Below, one piece after another: positions 27,845-35,951 of a DNA stretch of 64,000 nucleotides. Position 1 is the first letter of the stretch; each line of letters opens with the position of its first letter. The position numbers were made by a program, and so were the translations under genes. The stretch comes from Halobacteriovoraceae bacterium (GTDB taxonomy: Bacteria; Bdellovibrionota; Bacteriovoracia; Bacteriovoracales; Bacteriovoracaceae): assembly GCA_020635135.1 (NCBI GenBank), contig JACKAJ010000017.1:42632-106631 (forward strand). The letters run 5' to 3'. Under the pieces are notes generated by a model. The model did not search any database and was not told the origin of the DNA. It was given only the letters and a program-made list of their open reading frames with translations.

Positions 27845-28480
27845 TCAGTCAACTACTTCTTCGTAGTAGAAATGCTTGTCATACTCTAAGCTCACCTGAA
27901 GCGACGCCGAAAGATTTTTTTCATCCTCATCCAAAATCCAATCACCAATATTTTCATACATAATAGAATGCATATCTCGATTATGAGGAACTCCCAACAA
28001 ATGACCGATTTCATGCATCACTGTTTTATAAAGAAGCTTTCGATCAAAGCGATGGTAATCATAATTGATGAAGATATCCACAGTCTTTACCCGAATAATT
28101 CCTAGCTTTTCGTCTTTATCACCAGTAACTTGTGTTGCCGCCAGGACATTATTTCTCTGGGCCAAGCCAAGCTTCTTCCAATTCGTAATTTTATAGACAC
28201 CAATTTTGGCATCAGCAGCATAGGTTTTCCAATTCCCAATCTTGATTTTCTGAGTCTCGCCCGTGTTTTCTTCATCAAACAAATCTATTCCAAAAGAGCT
28301 GCGTTCTTGCCAACGCTCTTGAGCCTCCAAAATAATTAGGCGCTCATCCAAACTAAAGTCTTCATCAACATAAAAAGTTAGTGGAAAGCTCGAAAGCAAA
28401 TGAAAAACGATGGCCAAACCTGAAATCACAAATCCTCCGTAATATTGCCATAGCGTAAAAACTTTCACGCAATCTCTCAA
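27845..28480 (-). CDS. Matrixin-type zinc metalloprotease 3 (short, membrane-anchored)
   Basis: This 211-residue relative has an N-terminal hydrophobic segment (GFVISGLAIVFHLLSSF) in place of a lipobox, then YVDEDFSLDERLIILEAQE, which matches the start of the protease region in the two lipoproteins. The zinc motif HEIGHLLGVPH and the Met-turn SIMYE are intact. It lacks the conserved C-terminal tail of matrixins 1 and 2. It is probably an active protease held in the inner membrane or released by signal peptidase. Confidence 0.8.
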   Translation of the reverse strand: MRDCVKVFTLWQYYGGFVISGLAIVFHLLSSFPLTFYVDEDFSLDERLIILEAQERWQERSSFGIDLFDEENTGETQKIKIGNWKTYAADAKIGVYKITNWKKLGLAQRNNVLAATQVTGDKDEKLGIIRVKTVDIFINYDYHRFDRKLLYKTVMHEIGHLLGVPHNRDMHSIMYENIGDWILDEDEKNLSASLQVSLEYDKHFYYEEVVD

Positions 28481-28514
28481 CTACTTTCACTGAATGTCAT
28501 CATTTGTAAGGTGA

Positions 28515-28535
28515 AGGACCTTAAGTTCGGGTCCT
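28515..28535. terminator. Possible hairpin between matrixin 4 and matrixin 3
   Basis: AGGACC and GGTCCT form a 6-bp stem around a 9-base loop in the 84-base gap. No strong T-run follows, so its terminator role is weakly supported. Confidence 0.3.
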
Positions 28536-28564
28536 CAAGTTAAAATCAAGGAAGAATTTAATAT

Positions 28565-29302
28565 CTATTTTATTAATACAGTAAATTTTTCTGCTTCCCT
28601 TATATAAGATAAGGGTTTTTCATTAACTGCATCAAATTCGATACCTTCTTTTAGAAGATGGTAAAGGTTACTTGCATCTTTATGTGTAATTACTTCGCCC
28701 GAAGAGCAGTAATTCATTACAGAATCATTATCGATATTATTTTGAGGAACGCCCAGGAAACTTCCTAATGACCTAACAACTAACTTTTTCAATTCATTAG
28801 ATGAAGAAATTCCTCCATTTCCAAAATTCAGGAAGATATCAGCATTTAAAATAACTACTTTTTCCAAATTTCCATTTTCTGATATAAATCGAGTTCTAAT
28901 TCCATATATCTGAACTGCAGCCATGGCTGATTTTAGTTCTTTGGGCCAACTTTCTAACTTATACACACCTAAAATGTCGTCATCAAAATTATTTAGATCA
29001 TCAGTCCTAGGCTGATCAACATAATAAGAATTTTGCTCATTAAAAATGTCTGTATTAAATGAACTAACTTTTTCCCAGGATGCCTGAGCATCTTCAATAA
29101 TCTTTTGCTCATTTTCAGTAAAATTTTTATCTAAACTTAATCGTAAGGGGTAACTTTTACGACTAAAAAAAATCATGCTATCAGCTTCGTAGGGAGTAAC
29201 ATTTAAAATTTCATGACTTTTCTGAATACTGACTTCTTCTCCGCTTTTCTTTTGGCAGCCTTCTAACAATAAAAAACTGACTAGAATAATCAGTATGCGC
29301 AT
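28565..29302 (-). CDS. Matrixin-like lipoprotein 4, catalytically dead
   Basis: This 245-residue lipoprotein (lipobox LLLEGC) aligns with the other three over its whole length: LSLDKNFTENEQKIIEDAQ, DILGVYKLESWP, and LNADIFLNFGN. At the position of HExxHxxGxxH it reads RSLGSFLGVPQ, so all three zinc histidines and the catalytic glutamate are lost, while the structural glycine and the Met-turn (SVMNYC) remain. The frame is intact for 245 codons, which argues that it is a maintained non-enzymatic protein, not a decayed gene. It may bind substrate or inhibitor. Confidence 0.8.
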   Translation of the reverse strand: MRILIILVSFLLLEGCQKKSGEEVSIQKSHEILNVTPYEADSMIFFSRKSYPLRLSLDKNFTENEQKIIEDAQASWEKVSSFNTDIFNEQNSYYVDQPRTDDLNNFDDDILGVYKLESWPKELKSAMAAVQIYGIRTRFISENGNLEKVVILNADIFLNFGNGGISSSNELKKLVVRSLGSFLGVPQNNIDNDSVMNYCSSGEVITHKDASNLYHLLKEGIEFDAVNEKPLSYIREAEKFTVLIK

Positions 29303-29464
29303 GTCTCCTCCCTTTAATAAATTTTACTTAAACTTAAATTAACACTTAAATCAAAACAGCAACATTGAGCATTTTTTTCTCAAAGTAAAAACATTTACGA
29401 CCTCTTTTAATTTACCTAAGACAAGTTTTCTTTACATTGATCAAGATCAAAAAATCTTTATATT

Positions 29465-29589
29465 GATTAAGTCCAAAATGGGGGGAGATTCAAGGAGCCA
29501 CGAGCGAAAAGACGAGGCTTGGTTCCTCCAAGTCGCAGTCTTTGAGTCGAAGTTGCGACGAAGAAGATTCCGCCATTTTGGACTTAATC
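29465..29589. repeat. Dispersed structured repeat, copy 1
   Basis: Perfect 17-bp inverted arms (29465-29481 and 29573-29589) enclose 91 bases. The interior contains AGATTCAAGGA near the left arm, an apical hairpin GGCTTGG-TTCC-T-CCAAGTC, and GACGAAGAAGAT near the right arm. The same parts occur in the same order in the copy at 39250-39373, with different arm and hairpin sequences. The right arm contains the stop codon of the minus-strand gene at 29584-30129. Confidence 0.8.
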
Positions 29590-30129
29590 GTTGCATTTAT
29601 CGTACTGGCGATAGAGATATTGGTTGTTGTTTTTGATGTACTCTTTAACTTGCTGATAAAGCTCTTTATCATTAATAAGAGTCCCTAAAAAACTACAAAA
29701 AAGCGTTTTTCCAAGAATCCCATAAAGCTCTGATGTTGGTTGCGCCTCTTCTTCAGGTTCTTGATGTTGAGTGCTTCCGGTGTGATAAGCTTCTTCGGTG
29801 CTTTGTTGCCAAGAAACGATGTTGTATTTGGTATCGCGAGGCCAGCCTACAATATACTCTTCATAGAAGAGAATAACTTTTCGGCCTTTAAATTCATAAA
29901 GCTCTTTGGCAAGTTCATTGTCTTTTACTGAAAAATAAGTTGTGAGTTTATCACCGCTTCCTTCATCGATGGTCCCTTCCCAAGTTTTAATGATTTTTCC
30001 CTTATGGCTCAACTTAGTGAGGTTACCGACGCGTTTACCAGTAGAAACGGGATAATCAAAAAGAATATATTTCGCAACGACGAGAACAATAATTAGGACG
30101 AGGAAGAATGTGATTTTAAATTTTTTCAT
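29584..30129 (-). CDS. Membrane-anchored protein of unknown function
   Basis: The 181-residue protein has one N-terminal membrane helix (ITFFLVLIIVLVVAKYILF) and a beta-rich domain with STGKRVGNLTKLSHKGKIIK and TWEGTIDEGSG. This pattern occurs in small membrane proteins widely distributed in Bacteroidetes and Proteobacteria whose role is unknown as far as I know. The C-terminal 60 residues are Gln/Glu-rich and then helical. It lies downstream of the histone gene, separated by a hairpin. The stop codon lies inside repeat copy 1. Confidence 0.65.
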   Translation of the reverse strand: MKKFKITFFLVLIIVLVVAKYILFDYPVSTGKRVGNLTKLSHKGKIIKTWEGTIDEGSGDKLTTYFSVKDNELAKELYEFKGRKVILFYEEYIVGWPRDTKYNIVSWQQSTEEAYHTGSTQHQEPEEEAQPTSELYGILGKTLFCSFLGTLINDKELYQQVKEYIKNNNQYLYRQYDKCND

Positions 30130-30147
30130 AAATTTTAAATGAAGTTT

Positions 30148-30169
30148 GGGGTGGTTTATAAGCCACCCC
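30148..30169 (-). terminator. Hairpin after the histone gene
   Basis: GGGGTGG and CCACCCC form a 7-bp stem around an 8-base loop, 22 bases after the histone stop and 19 bases before the next ATG. The T-run is weak, so it may be a partial terminator that lowers expression of the next gene. Confidence 0.55.
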
Positions 30170-30190
30170 TGTATTTATTGAAATTAAAGA

Positions 30191-30427
30191 CTATGCAAGG
30201 ATGTCGTAAGGACGGATAGTTTTTCTTCCGTTTGCCTTACATTTTTTCTGAGCTTGATCAACAAGCCAGTAAACGTAATCGTTCATTGCAGTCAAAGTTT
30301 CTGAAGAAACATTGAATCCTTTAGCTTTAAGGGCGTCTTTTGTTTTTGAACCAACTAGTAACATTTCTTTTTTAGATGTTTTCGTTGTTGTTTTTTTAGT
30401 TTTTGAAGTCGTTCTTTTCTTAGCCAT
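30191..30427 (-). CDS. Bacterial histone-fold protein with a lysine-rich N-terminal tail
   Basis: The 78-residue protein has a 20-residue tail rich in K, T and S (MAKKRTTSKTKKTTTKTSKK), then a histone fold: helix 1 LLVGSKTKDALKAKG, helix 2 SSETLTAMNDYVYWLVDQAQ, and the loop GRKTIRPYDIL that leads to a short helix 3. The RPxDIL end is the histone-fold signature. It resembles the Bdellovibrio bacteriovorus histone Bd0055, which is an abundant chromosome protein. Expected role is DNA packaging as a dimer. AAGGAG precedes the ATG. The tail is longer than I recall for Bd0055 and is reminiscent of eukaryotic tails, or of the lysine-rich tails of some bacterial HU proteins. Confidence 0.85.
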   Translation of the reverse strand: MAKKRTTSKTKKTTTKTSKKEMLLVGSKTKDALKAKGFNVSSETLTAMNDYVYWLVDQAQKKCKANGRKTIRPYDILA

Positions 30428-30525
30428 GGTGTTCTCCTTTTAGCTTATTCTATAGTCAAAATATGATTTCCAGTGGTTAGATTTTATTTTAGATTTTTCA
30501 AATTACAAGGGTTTTTATTCTGAAA

Positions 30526-31293
30526 TTAGTTAAAAATGAAACTATAGCTATGTAAATCCCTCGGGAAAAGCTGAAAATGAGTTAAAAAATAGTCTGTAAG
30601 GCGTTTAGATACCTCTAAAGGTTGACCTTGACGAAGAGAGGAAAGCTCCTTAAAGGGAATGTTTTTAAAATTTTTCAAACAGGAATAAAGTTGAAGATCT
30701 TCGAGAGAACTTTGTTCTTCACAAGAACGACAAGTTGCCCCTCCTTCTTGAAAGTTAAAAGAACCAAGATTTTTTTCATGAAGACTATCTCCACAGTAGA
30801 GGCAATCGAGAAGTGCAGGATAAACGCCAAGATAGTAAAGGAGTTTTACTAGAAATAAGGAGAGATGATTTGATTTCAGAAAATTATTTTGAACAAGTGA
30901 ATTTTCTAGATAAAAAATTGCATTACTGAGTAGATTAAAAAACTCGCCATCTTGATTCTGATCAAATCTTTGTTCGTCAGGGATTACTTTGCGAATAAGT
31001 TCTGAATAAAAATGAAGAAGATAAAAAGCTTTATAATTTTTTCTAATTTCGATGTGTTCCCAATCGAGTTTCCATTCGCGGATGGCCTGCATCTGCCCTT
31101 CTTTCGGTTTACGCAATAAGGGAAAGCTAACAAGATTCCCAACTTCTAATTGAGATGGTTTGTGTTTTTTCCCCCCACCTTGTCCTCCGTAAAAGATGGC
31201 ACTCGTCCGGTGACCATTGCGAAGAATGATATCGGCAATAAGATTTCTCTCTTGAAATTTTTTCTTATTTAAAAGGATTCCTTGTAATTGCAT
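30526..31293 (-). CDS. recO: DNA repair protein RecO
   Basis: RecO loads RecA at single-stranded gaps with RecF and RecR. The 255-residue protein starts with the OB-fold segment (QGILLNKKKFQERNLIADII, then GHRTSAIFYGGQGGGKK), has a central helical domain, and has a zinc motif CLYCGD...CRSC at about residues 171-198, as in many RecO proteins. The start overlaps the end of the upstream helicase gene by 29 bases. Confidence 0.88.
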   Translation of the reverse strand: MQLQGILLNKKKFQERNLIADIILRNGHRTSAIFYGGQGGGKKHKPSQLEVGNLVSFPLLRKPKEGQMQAIREWKLDWEHIEIRKNYKAFYLLHFYSELIRKVIPDEQRFDQNQDGEFFNLLSNAIFYLENSLVQNNFLKSNHLSLFLVKLLYYLGVYPALLDCLYCGDSLHEKNLGSFNFQEGGATCRSCEEQSSLEDLQLYSCLKNFKNIPFKELSSLRQGQPLEVSKRLTDYFLTHFQLFPRDLHSYSFIFN

Positions 31294-32278
31294 AAAACCA
31301 TGCTCGCACTAAAAGAAGGATCTTAGCAGAAAGACTAGCACATTTGCCTCGAAAAGGGCACTTCTCTGGGGTGTGAACCCAATAACTCTCTTTTTTTCTG
31401 CCTCCTCGGGCAACCATTTGCAAAAAAATATCGGAATGCGCTTCCTTATAGGTAAAAAAAATAAAATGAATCGATGGGAGGTTGACTCCATGACTCAAAA
31501 CAGTAGTCGCCACAATCAAATCTGGGATTTTCTTTTTCAGATTTTGACTAAAATCCATGCTTTCCCCTCCTCGGCATCCTAAGACTTGGATTTTATTTTT
31601 CAAGGCCCATTTTCTCCAACTATCAACATCGCGACGATACTTTACAAATAAGAGTACTCTCCCCTTTTTAAGAGCCAATCTTATCAATAAAGGAAGCACA
31701 TTTTTATAACCTCTTTTAGAAAGCCAATTCCATTCGAAGTAAGATTGGGGTTTATAGAGTAGATGCTGGTTTCCAATATCGACTAAAAAACTATTGTCAA
31801 AATTAAGTTCAAAACAATGCTTCATCTTTTCAAGCAAAGTTTCATCAAAAGTGGCTGTTAAAAAAAGCATCGAGGCTTGGAGTGAAAAAGAATTTTCTAT
31901 AAATTCCAAGAGCGACTCACGAAAGCTCTCTCCCCAAATTGAAAAGAGATGAAATTCATCCACCACAATGATCAAATCTTCAAGATATTCAAAGTTTTGC
32001 TTTTGGATGAAATAATTGAATATCTCCGGGGTGATAATCCAAGGGAATATTTCAAGTTCCCTGTTTTTAACGTCTTCAAAACTCCGAAAAACTGTGCATT
32101 CTGGAAAGCCTTCCGCGAATTCTTCAGCCAAAGCTCTCAAGGGTGATAGATAGATGAGAGGCTTGCCCTTAAGTTCGAAAAATAGTCTTTTCAGAAGAAG
32201 GGTCTTTCCCCATGCTGGAGGGGCAACGAATAGAAGCGCACTATTGGGAATGCTTAGGTATTTCGAGAAGCAATGCAT
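31265..32278 (-). CDS. Compact superfamily 2 helicase, coupled to recO
   Basis: The 337-residue protein holds a minimal two-domain SF2 core: motif I APPAWGKT (about 19-26), Ia LSPLRALAEEF, II VVDEFHLF (a DEFH box), III LTATF, IV VLLFVKYRRDVD, V VATTVLSHGVNLP, and VI QMVARGGRKK. No Q motif and no accessory domain is visible. A CPFRGKC pair at about 309-315 could bind metal. Overlap with recO points to a role in recombinational repair, which is inference. A Ski2/Hel308-like family (V motif HGVNLP) is a close match. Confidence 0.8.
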   Translation of the reverse strand: MHCFSKYLSIPNSALLFVAPPAWGKTLLLKRLFFELKGKPLIYLSPLRALAEEFAEGFPECTVFRSFEDVKNRELEIFPWIITPEIFNYFIQKQNFEYLEDLIIVVDEFHLFSIWGESFRESLLEFIENSFSLQASMLFLTATFDETLLEKMKHCFELNFDNSFLVDIGNQHLLYKPQSYFEWNWLSKRGYKNVLPLLIRLALKKGRVLLFVKYRRDVDSWRKWALKNKIQVLGCRGGESMDFSQNLKKKIPDLIVATTVLSHGVNLPSIHFIFFTYKEAHSDIFLQMVARGGRKKESYWVHTPEKCPFRGKCASLSAKILLLVRAWFYAITRNPFK

Positions 32279-32367
32279 GCCCTTAGCTTTGCATTTTTCC
32301 TGGCAAGAATCCTCTATTTAAGCCCTTAAAATCTCTCAGATTCAAAGACAAACCTCTTCAAATGCGC

Positions 32368-32373
32368 TAAGAT
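32368..32373 (+). promoter_or_regulatory. -10 box of nfu, possibly leaderless
   Basis: TAAGAT ends six bases before the ATG at 32380, and there is no Shine-Dalgarno. The -35 region is weak (AAGACA about 18 bases upstream), so this is tentative. Confidence 0.3.
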
Positions 32374-32379
32374 GTCTTC

Positions 32380-32634
32380 ATGATTCACCAAATAGAAAAA
32401 CTTTTCGACAAACAAGTAAGGCCTGCGCTCGCAGAACACGGGGGTGGGGTTGAAATTGTTGATGTCGATAACAATAAGCTTTTTTTGATCCTAAAAGGTG
32501 GCTGCCACGGGTGCTCTAGTTCAAAAGCAACTCTCAAAGGTGGTATCGAGAAAATCGTTCAAAAGCACTTCCCAGAAATTGAAGAAGTTGTCGATTTAAC
32601 TGACCATACCTCGGGTGAAAATCCTTATATGTAG
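32380..32634 (+). CDS. Nfu-type iron-sulfur carrier
   Basis: This 84-residue protein is a stand-alone NifU C-terminal domain. The conserved core is RPALAEHGGGVEIVD, then LKGGCHGCSSSKATLKGGIE; the CxxC (CHGC) pair binds a 4Fe-4S cluster shared between subunits. It delivers clusters to target enzymes. It is divergent from the helicase gene with about 100 bases between them. Confidence 0.9.
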   Translation: MIHQIEKLFDKQVRPALAEHGGGVEIVDVDNNKLFLILKGGCHGCSSSKATLKGGIEKIVQKHFPEIEEVVDLTDHTSGENPYM

Positions 32635-32757
32635 TTTTTACTCTGCTTGCTGTCTATTTTTTAAACACACCCTTGTGATTTTTACCTTCTATTTAATATT
32701 TTTAGAATCTCCCCTATCTCCGGATTAAAATGGAGAAAATAAAACAGGAGTCCTTAT

Positions 32758-33255
32758 ATGAGAAAATTTTATATTTTCTTAGCTTTTCTACAAATACTTG
32801 TTGCTCAAGCAGCACCCAATCCAAAGCTTGAAATTGGGCAAGTTTACCAATTAAAAGATGATATGACTTTATTTGATGTTGATTGGGGTGATCACCAAGG
32901 AATTTTTAACTTTCTCGATCTCTTTGCCATGTATAACGATGCGACCATTGAACTCGCAAAAGGTGATGAATTTGAAATTATCGACATAAGAAGTCTCGAT
33001 TATCTCGAAGTCGACAAAGAAACGAGAAAATTTCGACATTTTTGCCAACGTAAAATCTATATGGAAAAAAGAAATTGCGATACCAGCGATAATAAAAGCT
33101 ATATTCAAAAGCTTGATCGCCTGGGCACTGAAGTCACTTACCAACCAGAGTTGAATTGTGAAGCAAGCTTCTATGAGCGCAATCGCCTCAACTGTGATGG
33201 TGGAGCAGAAAAAAATCTCTCACAATTTTTTAAATACTTTAGGAAAAAACAGTGA
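32758..33255 (+). CDS. Secreted protein of unknown function
   Basis: The 165-residue protein has a signal peptide (FYIFLAFLQILVAQAA). The mature part has an SH3-like start (LEIGQVYQLKDDMTLFDVDWG) and five cysteines, including CQRKIYMEKRNC. Its stop TGA overlaps the GTG start of the LRR lipoprotein, so the two products probably work together. I do not recognise the family. GGAG lies upstream of the ATG. Confidence 0.65.
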   Translation: MRKFYIFLAFLQILVAQAAPNPKLEIGQVYQLKDDMTLFDVDWGDHQGIFNFLDLFAMYNDATIELAKGDEFEIIDIRSLDYLEVDKETRKFRHFCQRKIYMEKRNCDTSDNKSYIQKLDRLGTEVTYQPELNCEASFYERNRLNCDGGAEKNLSQFFKYFRKKQ

Positions 33256-35951
33256 AACTCATATTACTTTTTGTTTTACTCTTAAATTTCTCATGCTCCA
33301 AAAAGGACTCCAAGCCTCAAGATAGAGAGCTCAAAACTAGTTTTCTCAAACTGGGGTTACTGGGTAAATCTTCTGGACAATATAACATTGAAAAGACTGA
33401 TGCCATTCATGTTCTTAAAAAAAATCAAAATATCACCATCGTCGATGCGAACTCGAGTTTAATTACAATTTCCAACTTTGATGTTTCTGATTTACAAGCC
33501 AATGACATGATCGTCGGTAACGGTTCTAATGACGATAATAAACTTCTTCTCAAAACTGTTAAAGTCGTCAACGACAAAGATATCAAAGTCACTTTGGGAA
33601 CTCTGGCTGACCTCTCTCGCGATCAGGATACAAAGCTTACATTTGAAACCACACCTCATCTCGTTTACAGTCCTAGCGAAACAAGAAGTTGGTCTGAGGG
33701 ATCACAATCTCATAAAATTTCAAACTCTCTTTTGACACCAAAAGAGAGTGAATTGAAATCTAATAAAATTGTATTTAAAAACTACAAGCTTATCGACACT
33801 TATGGACACACCAAAACACCCAATATTTATCTTGGAAAAAATAAAAAAACAAAATTTAATATTTCAGGGAATAAAAACTTTTACGTCACAATCGAAGAAG
33901 GCGAGCTCGAAGTCCTTCCCACTTTCCGCGGAGACTACGAAATAAACCGTCTCAATATAAAGAAACTTGAAACGAGCATTGACGCGATCATTAAATATCG
34001 TTTTAAAATGAAAATTAAAAATGAGGGAGGATTCGCCGGTTCTGTTCTCTTTCCACTCTTTAAGAAAATAACTTTTCCTATTCGTTTTATGGCCGGTCCA
34101 GTTCCCGTCTACGTGGATGTTGAAATTAAATTTGACGCTGGTATGACTTTTCACGTTCTCAAACAAAATGATATGGAATTCGAAATTGAAAGTGAATATG
34201 CTTTCCAGGCCAGCACATACTACACTCCAGAAACAGGGGCTAGTTTTCCTTCTAACAAAGACTTTATAGTTAAAAAAAGAAATCTAAAGGTCATCAATTC
34301 CAATAGTGATATGCGAGCTGAATTCTATATTGAGCCTTCAATCCAGACCACTCTTTACCGAGTGCTTGGACCTTTCGCTTACACACAACTAGGCATCCAA
34401 GGGGATTTTAAATCACCACTCCAACCAGACGAAGACGATTTATTTATCTACTTTCACGGTGGCGTTGGAGCGGCGCTCGTTGAACCTATTTTCAAGAAAA
34501 ATGTCATTAGCTTGAAAAGCCCGCTACTTTTTAACTTACAAAAAGGTTGGGACATTATAGGGCCAAAAGGCAATTCTCATGTGGAAGCCCTTACCGGCTA
34601 CACAGGCGAAAGCATAAATGTCGATCGCATTGATGAATATGATCGAATCCCAATTAGAATAAAACCTCACAACCTCGACACCTTTACCGAAGTCATGATC
34701 ACGCGCATGCCTCGCTATGGAACGCTCGTCAAAGATAAAGATTATGCCAATAATGGAATCGCTTATTACTATCCTCCCAAGGGAAAATTTGTCGAAGGCG
34801 AAGATAGTTTTGAAGTGCGACTGAATGAAAAAGGAAAAATGTCACCTCCGCTCATTATTGAAATTATTTTAGAGCCTGGTGTATTGAAAGAACTTGCTCG
34901 CAAGACCGAAACATTTTCTTATCTCGGGTCCATGGACCAAGCATATGCCTCAGAAATTCCCTACAGTGGATTTCCTTATGAACTCACATATGGCGGAGAA
35001 AAAAATCAGCCCCAATATGCAGGTTCTACTTTAGGTGTTGACTATCTAAGTGCTAATGCCTGCGAACGCTCTCCGGCCATCAGGCAATTTCTCGAACACT
35101 ACTTCACTAAATATTGTGCAGAAATAACGATGCACGACCTCTCGAAAATTGAGAGTTTTGTGTACGATGTTGCTGGAGCTGATTCAATAGATCTCTTCCG
35201 AGATCTCATTGGGATGACAAACCTCAAATCGCTCAAAATCACCGGCGGAAACTTTCATTACTTTCCAGCGACAGCCTTTATTGTCGATGGAGCAATCTCG
35301 CACATAGCTCCTTTCTTAACTCATTTAGATCTCTCTAATAACAATATTGAATATATCGAAGGGTCTCCCTTCGATGGATTAGAGCATCTCACATCGCTCG
35401 ATCTCTCAGGAAATCCTCTCTCGGTGATTGAGCATAATACCTTTTCAGGACTCTCCAATTTAAAAACTTTGAAACTTTTCTATAAGCCAGAAGAAAACTC
35501 ACAAAAGCCATCTCGCCAATATGCTGTTGGATCTCTTGGGCATTTTAAACCGCAGACTCAAATTGATATTCTCAAACCTCTCTCGGAGAAATTTGCTCAT
35601 TATTATAATCAAGAAAAGCTCAGTATTTTTAACTTAGGTCGCGATAAAAATTCTACTAAAGATAAGGAAGTTTACAAATTCATCCTCGTAAATAACAAAA
35701 AGGAAGAGAGCCTCGTCATCGATAAAGCTTGGTTTGCGGTCCTAAATAAAAATTTTGAGAAAGATATCTCTTTTAGAGAGAGTCTCTCTTATATAGAAAG
35801 TTACTTAGATTCCGAGGAACCCATTATTTTAGATAGCTTCTTTTTGAACACATTTCAAAGTAGACATTATCTTCTCTTCGATAATTATCATCGTGAAAAT
35901 GAAGAAACCGGAGCCGGAGAACCAGAAGAAAAATCCATTAACAAACAATAA
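33252..35951 (+). CDS. Large lipoprotein with leucine-rich repeats
   Basis: The 899-residue protein starts with GTG (overlapping the previous stop) and a lipobox (LLNFSCS, Cys about 15). The first 570 residues are beta-rich; LVKDKDYANNGIAYYYPP and GEDSFEVRLNEKG around 500-520 match the end of a cadherin-like/Ig-like repeat. Leucine-rich repeats run at about 655-740 (LKSLKITGGNFHYFP, LTHLDLSNNNIEYIEGSPF, LTSLDLSGNPLSVIEHNTF, LKTLKLFY). It is likely exposed on the surface and may act in adhesion. It ends overlapping the nitrilase gene on the other strand by 14 bases. Confidence 0.75.
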   Translation: MKLILLFVLLLNFSCSKKDSKPQDRELKTSFLKLGLLGKSSGQYNIEKTDAIHVLKKNQNITIVDANSSLITISNFDVSDLQANDMIVGNGSNDDNKLLLKTVKVVNDKDIKVTLGTLADLSRDQDTKLTFETTPHLVYSPSETRSWSEGSQSHKISNSLLTPKESELKSNKIVFKNYKLIDTYGHTKTPNIYLGKNKKTKFNISGNKNFYVTIEEGELEVLPTFRGDYEINRLNIKKLETSIDAIIKYRFKMKIKNEGGFAGSVLFPLFKKITFPIRFMAGPVPVYVDVEIKFDAGMTFHVLKQNDMEFEIESEYAFQASTYYTPETGASFPSNKDFIVKKRNLKVINSNSDMRAEFYIEPSIQTTLYRVLGPFAYTQLGIQGDFKSPLQPDEDDLFIYFHGGVGAALVEPIFKKNVISLKSPLLFNLQKGWDIIGPKGNSHVEALTGYTGESINVDRIDEYDRIPIRIKPHNLDTFTEVMITRMPRYGTLVKDKDYANNGIAYYYPPKGKFVEGEDSFEVRLNEKGKMSPPLIIEIILEPGVLKELARKTETFSYLGSMDQAYASEIPYSGFPYELTYGGEKNQPQYAGSTLGVDYLSANACERSPAIRQFLEHYFTKYCAEITMHDLSKIESFVYDVAGADSIDLFRDLIGMTNLKSLKITGGNFHYFPATAFIVDGAISHIAPFLTHLDLSNNNIEYIEGSPFDGLEHLTSLDLSGNPLSVIEHNTFSGLSNLKTLKLFYKPEENSQKPSRQYAVGSLGHFKPQTQIDILKPLSEKFAHYYNQEKLSIFNLGRDKNSTKDKEVYKFILVNNKKEESLVIDKAWFAVLNKNFEKDISFRESLSYIESYLDSEEPIILDSFFLNTFQSRHYLLFDNYHRENEETGAGEPEEKSINKQ

